Source of the DNA: Dawidia soli
GTDB taxonomy: Bacteria; Bacteroidota; Bacteroidia; Cytophagales; Cyclobacteriaceae
Direction: 5' to 3'
DNA length: 64,000 nt
Assembly (NCBI RefSeq): GCF_018598185.1
Contig: NZ_JAHESC010000012.1
Location: forward strand, 94,500-158,499
Below are positions 60,077 to 64,000 of the stretch, piece after piece. Below the pieces are notes generated by a model. It was not told the origin of the DNA, made no database searches, and saw nothing but the letters and a program-made list of their open reading frames with translations. Numbering within the stretch: position 1 is the first letter of the stretch; each line of letters starts with the position of its first letter. The translations under genes were made by a program, and so were the position numbers.

Positions 60077-61690
60077 ATGTTAGAATCCGGAACTAAGTCC
60101 CGATCCGTCGGGACGGACAGCTTTGGTATTCCCAAAGGAAAAGCGCATTGGAATTTATCGCCCGATGCGCTGGCGGAGCAAGCGCTCAGGCTGGGACAAG
60201 CGAAGAAGACGACCAGTGGCGCGCTGGCAATCGACACGGGTGAGTTCACCGGCCGGTCTCCGAAAGACAAGTTCACCGTGAAAGACGCCCTGACCCAGGA
60301 CGCCGTCTGGTGGAACCAGTTCAACATTCCCTTTGCCCCCGACAAGTTTGCCCAGCTGCACGAAAAGATGCTGCAGTACTTTGAAGGCAAGGAGTTCTAC
60401 GTGCGTGACGCATACGCCTGTGCCGACCCCCGCTACCGCCTGCGCGTGCGCGTGGTAAACGAGTACGCCTGGTCAAACCTGTTTGTGTACAACATGTTCA
60501 TCCGCCCGACCGAGCAAGAGCTCGGCAACTTCGAGCCCGAGTGGCTGATCCTCAACGCCCCCGGCTTCCACGCCGACCCGGCGGTAGACGGCACACGCCA
60601 GCATAACTTCTCCATCATCGACTTCACCCGCAAGGTGATCCTGATCGGCGGCAGCGGCTATACCGGCGAGATCAAGAAAGGCATCTTTACCGCGCTCAAC
60701 TTCATTCTGCCTCACCAGCAGAACGTGCTCGCCATGCACTGCTCGGCCAACGTCGGCGCGGCCGGCGACACGGCCATCTTCTTCGGCCTTTCCGGCACGG
60801 GCAAGACCACCCTGTCGGCCGACCCCAACCGCAAGCTCATCGGCGACGACGAGCACGGCTGGACGCCCGACAACGTCATCTTCAACTTCGAGGGCGGCTG
60901 CTATGCCAAGACCATCGACCTGTCGGAAGAAAAAGAGCCCGACATCTACCGGGCTATACGCCCCGGTGCCCTCCTCGAGAACATAGGCTACAAGCCGGGC
61001 ACCACCGACGTGGATTACGCCGACGGCACGCGCACCGAGAACACCCGCGTGAGCTATCCCATCGACTATATCTGCAACACGGTACAGCCGTCGCTGGGCA
61101 GGAACCCCCGGAACATCTTCTTTCTGACGTGCGATGCCTACGGCGTGCTGCCGCCCATCGCGCGGCTCACACCGGGGCAGGCGGCGTTCCACTTCATCTC
61201 CGGCTATACGGCCAAGGTGGCGGGAACGGAAGCCGACGTGACCGAGCCCACCATGACCTTCTCCGCCTGCTTTGGCGCACCGTTCATGCCGCTGCACCCC
61301 GCCCGGTATGCTACCATGCTGAGTGACAAAATGCAGGAAGCCGGCGTGCGTGTATGGATGGTCAATACCGGTTGGACCGGCGGCCCCTATGGCACCGGCA
61401 AACGCATGAGCTTAAAATATACCCGCGCACTGATCACGGCGGCGCTGGAGGGCAAGCTTGACAACGTTGAGTATGAGAACCACGAGATCTTCGGGTTAGC
61501 CGTGCCCCTGTCTTGTCCCGGTGTGCCCGACGGCCTGCTCAACCCGCGCGACACGTGGGAGGATAAAGATGCATACGACCACAAGGCTCAATACCTGGCC
61601 GAAGCGTTCCTCAAGAACTTCGAGAAGTTCGCGGCCCTGGCCGATGCCGACATCCTGGCCGGCGCGCCCAAGCTCAAGGCCGATGCCTGA
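60077..61690 (+). CDS. pckA: Phosphoenolpyruvate carboxykinase (ATP)
   Basis: A 537-residue ATP-dependent PEP carboxykinase, which converts oxaloacetate to PEP in gluconeogenesis. The kinase motif GLSGTGKTTLSADP and the metal motif IGDDEHGW are both present, along with TGRSPKDKF near the N-terminus and NTGWTGGPYGTGKRMSL near the C-terminus. Length is typical for the family. Single-gene unit with its own promoter and a strong terminator; its strength of expression in the cell cannot be judged. Confidence 0.97.
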   Translation: MLESGTKSRSVGTDSFGIPKGKAHWNLSPDALAEQALRLGQAKKTTSGALAIDTGEFTGRSPKDKFTVKDALTQDAVWWNQFNIPFAPDKFAQLHEKMLQYFEGKEFYVRDAYACADPRYRLRVRVVNEYAWSNLFVYNMFIRPTEQELGNFEPEWLILNAPGFHADPAVDGTRQHNFSIIDFTRKVILIGGSGYTGEIKKGIFTALNFILPHQQNVLAMHCSANVGAAGDTAIFFGLSGTGKTTLSADPNRKLIGDDEHGWTPDNVIFNFEGGCYAKTIDLSEEKEPDIYRAIRPGALLENIGYKPGTTDVDYADGTRTENTRVSYPIDYICNTVQPSLGRNPRNIFFLTCDAYGVLPPIARLTPGQAAFHFISGYTAKVAGTEADVTEPTMTFSACFGAPFMPLHPARYATMLSDKMQEAGVRVWMVNTGWTGGPYGTGKRMSLKYTRALITAALEGKLDNVEYENHEIFGLAVPLSCPGVPDGLLNPRDTWEDKDAYDHKAQYLAEAFLKNFEKFAALADADILAGAPKLKADA

Positions 61691-61732
61691 TAATACTGTT
61701 GTTGGCTGAGAATAGAAGGGATTGATTGATCG

Positions 61733-61767
61733 ATGCCGCCCCCACTGTCTGGGGCGGCATTTTTTTT
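61733..61767 (+). terminator. Terminator after pckA
   Basis: ATGCCGCCCC (61733-61742) / GGGGCGGCAT (61751-61760), then seven T residues. Confidence 0.93.
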
Positions 61768-61877
61768 CCAGTGAAAAGCAAAATTAACCGCTTACGAGAA
61801 ATACGATGGTTTCCTGCCCTTACGTTTGTAACATGCTTATTAAACGTATTTCAAACAATAAAAAACCATCGCGAAGT

Positions 61878-62357
61878 ATGAAGTCAACATTTTTAACGGG
61901 GATCTTTTTCCTGACCCTGGCTTCCGCACCTCTGTTCGCACAAGATGCGCAGAATGCGGCTGCCGTAACCGATGAAGAGCTGAAGAAGTATGCAGTGGCC
62001 ATGGACTCGATCAACGAGATGCAGACGGAATTGTCGGGCGAGATCAAAGGCATGGTGAAAGAGAACAAAGCCGTACCGGTAGCACGATACAACGAGCTTT
62101 ACAAGATCATCAACGACGAAACAAAACTACTCGAAGCACAGGCCACTCCCGACGAGATCCGCTTTGTAAAAGAAGTGATCGCCCATCGCGAAGAAGGCAC
62201 TGCCAAGATCAAGGAAACGTACCAACTGCTGGCAAAGGACTACGTGGGCGTGGCTTCTTTTAACAAAGTGAAGAAAGCCCTTACAACCGACGAAACCCTC
62301 AAGACCAAATACCAGTCTATGATGGACGAATTGGGCAAGGACAACGCTATCAACTAA
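61878..62357 (+). CDS. DUF4168-like secreted protein
   Basis: A 159-residue protein with a signal peptide (MKSTFLTGIFFLTLASAPLFAQ). The mature part (VTDEELKKYAVAMDSINEMQTEL and a C-terminal SFNKVKKALTTDETLKTKYQSMMDEL) matches the layout of the DUF4168 family of helical envelope proteins. The start at 61878 is chosen for its signal peptide; the frame to 61806 adds an unlikely cysteine-containing segment. Function unknown. Own terminator. Confidence 0.72.
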   Translation: MKSTFLTGIFFLTLASAPLFAQDAQNAAAVTDEELKKYAVAMDSINEMQTELSGEIKGMVKENKAVPVARYNELYKIINDETKLLEAQATPDEIRFVKEVIAHREEGTAKIKETYQLLAKDYVGVASFNKVKKALTTDETLKTKYQSMMDELGKDNAIN

Positions 62358-62390
62358 CAGCCTGACCGCCAGGTGCCGCCACCGGCGTGC

Positions 62391-62419
62391 AAGAGGCTGC
62401 CCATCCGGGCGGCCTCTTT
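62391..62419 (+). terminator. Terminator after the DUF4168-like gene
   Basis: AAGAGGC-t-GCCC / GGGC-g-GCCTCTT hairpin with a tight loop, then TTTCGTTTTT. Confidence 0.8.
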
Positions 62420-62542
62420 CGTTTTTACACGTTTTCCGGTTCGGAAACGCGTGCGCCCGTCCGGAACACCGAAAATATTACACCGGTAAAATCCCCGTTG
62501 GAAGCTTAACTTTTGGATAAAGTGCTAAATTGCTAAAAGTCA

Positions 62543-62550
62543 TATTTTTG
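62543..62550 (+). promoter_or_regulatory. -7 box of the M15 peptidase-GH1 operon
   Basis: TATTTTTG, a perfect TAnnTTTG match, 9 bp before the ATG at 62560. It rules out the start at 62530. Confidence 0.6.
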
Positions 62551-62559
62551 TGCCCTCGT

Positions 62560-63360
62560 ATGACATTGAAAAAAATGCCGAAACCTCTCCTATCTGTCGT
62601 TGCTGCCATGACCCTGCTGAGCGGCGTATGTTTCACCGCCCAGGCGCAACACAGTTCCCTGTTTGCACCCTATGATTGCCGCGAGCATGCCGAGCTGTTT
62701 TACAGCGAACCGGTAGAGGAAGTGATCGTGCCGGACGACGCCATTACCGTGTCGCTGGAGGTAGAAGAAACTCCTGAGGTCGTCGATACCGTAAACGGTT
62801 GGAAACACTGGTGCTACGTCGAAAACTTCCATTATGGAAAAGACCGGGGCGCCATGCCGATGATCACCGATCTGAACGCCCTGCACCCCTACTTTCGCGA
62901 CCGCATCAAGACACTGATCGAAACATGCAAAGCCAAGGGCATTACCCTGGCCGTCGTAGAATCTTACCGCACCCATGCCAAACAAAACGAGTACAAGGTC
63001 ATGGGGAAGAAATATACGAACTCCGGCGGCGGCAAATCCAAACATCAGTATGGCCTGGCCGTTGACGTCGTGCCCGTGGTAGACGGCGTGGCCGTGTGGA
63101 ACAACACCGCCCTCTGGAAACGTGTGGGCGTAGAAGGTGAAAAGCTCGGCCTCCGCTGGGGCGGGCGCTGGCGCAAGCCTTATGACCCCGGTCACTTCGA
63201 GTGGACCGGCGGCCTTACCTCCACCCACCTGGCGGTCGGCCAGCTGCCGACCATCCCGCGCGTAGAAGACCTCTATCCCTGCATGGCCGAAGACATCCGC
63301 ATCCTGCGCCGGTACTGGAAGGAATGGGAAACCGCGCAGAGTGCGATGACACGTAAATAA
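62560..63360 (+). CDS. M15-family peptidase (D-Ala-D-Ala carboxypeptidase / endolysin-like)
   Basis: A 266-residue secreted enzyme (signal peptide ending FTAQAQ). The C-terminal half is an M15 zinc peptidase domain with the SYRTHAKQNEYKVMGKKYTNSGG block, the zinc ligands His and Asp in SKHQYGLAVDVVP and the final His in DPGHFEW. Such enzymes cut peptidoglycan stem peptides. The N-terminal 100 residues are a family-specific linker. The stop is followed after 2 bp by a GH1 glycosidase gene. Its own substrate, L,D- or D,D-bond, cannot be told from sequence. Confidence 0.88.
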   Translation: MTLKKMPKPLLSVVAAMTLLSGVCFTAQAQHSSLFAPYDCREHAELFYSEPVEEVIVPDDAITVSLEVEETPEVVDTVNGWKHWCYVENFHYGKDRGAMPMITDLNALHPYFRDRIKTLIETCKAKGITLAVVESYRTHAKQNEYKVMGKKYTNSGGGKSKHQYGLAVDVVPVVDGVAVWNNTALWKRVGVEGEKLGLRWGGRWRKPYDPGHFEWTGGLTSTHLAVGQLPTIPRVEDLYPCMAEDIRILRRYWKEWETAQSAMTRK

Positions 63361-63362
63361 TC

Positions 63363-64000
63363 ATGAGGCTAACGTTTCCCGAAAAATTCTTCTTCGGAAC
63401 GAGCACCGCGGCCGTCCAGGTCGAGACAGCCTTTGAGCACGACTGGCAGGGCATCAAATGCCGCGACGGCCACGTGTTCGACCAAACGACCGACCACGAG
63501 CTACGCCTGGAGGAAGATGTGAACATCATCGCCACGCTGGCCCCGCACTACCGCATGAGCCTTATGTGGAGCAAGCTGCAGCGCGAGCCCTACGGTGCCT
63601 TTGACGAGCCTACCTGCCGGCATTACCACACGCTGCTCCAAAGCCTGAAAGCGCGCGGCATCACCATCATGATGGTGCTGCACCATTTCTCCAACCCCCT
63701 GTGGTTTGCCAAGCGCGGCGGCTGGGAGAAGGAAGAAAATATCCCGCTGTGGATCGACTACGCCCGTCGCGTGATCGACGAATACGGCGAATACATATCG
63801 TACTGGAATACCTTTAACGAACCGAACGTCTATGCCAGCTTCGGCTGGATCACGGGCTTCTTCCCGCCGTTCAAGATCAACCCCCTGGCGGCCGGCAAAG
63901 TGGTGATCAACATGGGCAAAGCCCACGCCCAGCTCTACGCCTACCTCAAGCCGCGGTTCCCACACCACCCCGGTCTCTTATCCACATCAGACGCTGCCGA
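63363..64000 (+). CDS. GH1 glycoside hydrolase, cut by the window end
   Basis: The first 212 residues of a family 1 glycosidase, running off the window. It begins MRLTFPEKFFFGTSTAAVQVE, the GH1 start in which FFGTSTAA(Y/V)Q is diagnostic, has IMMVLHHFSNPLWF and the acid/base motif NTFNEPN. The nucleophile motif lies beyond 64000. The LHHF-type wording is the usual HH segment. GH1 enzymes hydrolyse beta-glucosides and related sugars. The gene starts 2 bp after the M15 peptidase stop and is probably co-transcribed. Confidence 0.9.
   Translation, partial: MRLTFPEKFFFGTSTAAVQVETAFEHDWQGIKCRDGHVFDQTTDHELRLEEDVNIIATLAPHYRMSLMWSKLQREPYGAFDEPTCRHYHTLLQSLKARGITIMMVLHHFSNPLWFAKRGGWEKEENIPLWIDYARRVIDEYGEYISYWNTFNEPNVYASFGWITGFFPPFKINPLAAGKVVINMGKAHAQLYAYLKPRFPHHPGLLSTSDAA

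Overview
The window looks like the chromosome of a Bacteroidota bacterium, most likely in or near the Cytophagales. The evidence is a carboxypeptidase-like N-terminal extension on the TonB receptor, many lipoproteins with a Cys lipobox, the order miaB / sigma54 activator / LptE / secG, and repeated TAnnTTTG -7 boxes close to start codons instead of Shine-Dalgarno sites. No rRNA, tRNA, CRISPR array, IS element or prophage was seen. Placement below phylum level is inference.

Layout. 0.2-4.8 kb: NmrA-like oxidoreductase, AraC-type regulator and a siderophore-type TonB receptor. 4.9-13 kb: a DNA-damage cassette, in which an autocleavable XRE-S24 (LexA-like) repressor diverges from dinB, a 2H phosphoesterase, recQ and a dnaE2-like polymerase; the shared promoter region carries repeated TTAGTT/AACTAA half-sites. 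13.1-18.4 kb: LacI regulator, GH31 alpha-glucosidase and an SLC45-like sugar transporter (alpha-glucan use). 18.6-25.3 kb: a lipoprotein, lipoprotein MsrA, a YfiR-like protein with a HAMP-GAF-PAS sensor, and L-2-hydroxyglutarate oxidase.

25.3-37.3 kb holds eight tandem paralogous lipoprotein genes on the minus strand, each ending in a WGDG (PKD-like) domain, leucine-rich-like segments and a conserved tail. 37.9-46.9 kb: MoeB/ThiF-rhodanese, OsmC with a sodium symporter, a cytochrome/YceI/DUF5777 operon, and a very large membrane-HEAT-cNMP-like fusion coupled to a tiny membrane protein. 46.9-53.7 kb: OmpH/Skp-like protein, acidic protein, gamma carbonic anhydrase, then miaB, a sigma54 activator, lptE, an unknown gene and secG. 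53.8-64 kb: N-terminal half of transketolase alone, a lipoprotein, two peptide transporters (POT, OPT), PEP carboxykinase, a DUF4168-like protein, an M15 peptidase and a GH1 glycosidase cut by the window end.

The most unusual non-coding signal is at 43.1-43.4 kb on the minus strand: two tandem, about 60-nt transcription units, each with a TAnnTTTG box, an identical 22-nt block and a terminator hairpin whose stem is kept while its loop differs. This looks like a duplicated small RNA. Other non-coding structure includes a perfect 29-bp inverted repeat built from 11-bp units (14261-14342), a related 11-bp tandem array (42961-43047), and a possible structured RNA at 20583-20840.
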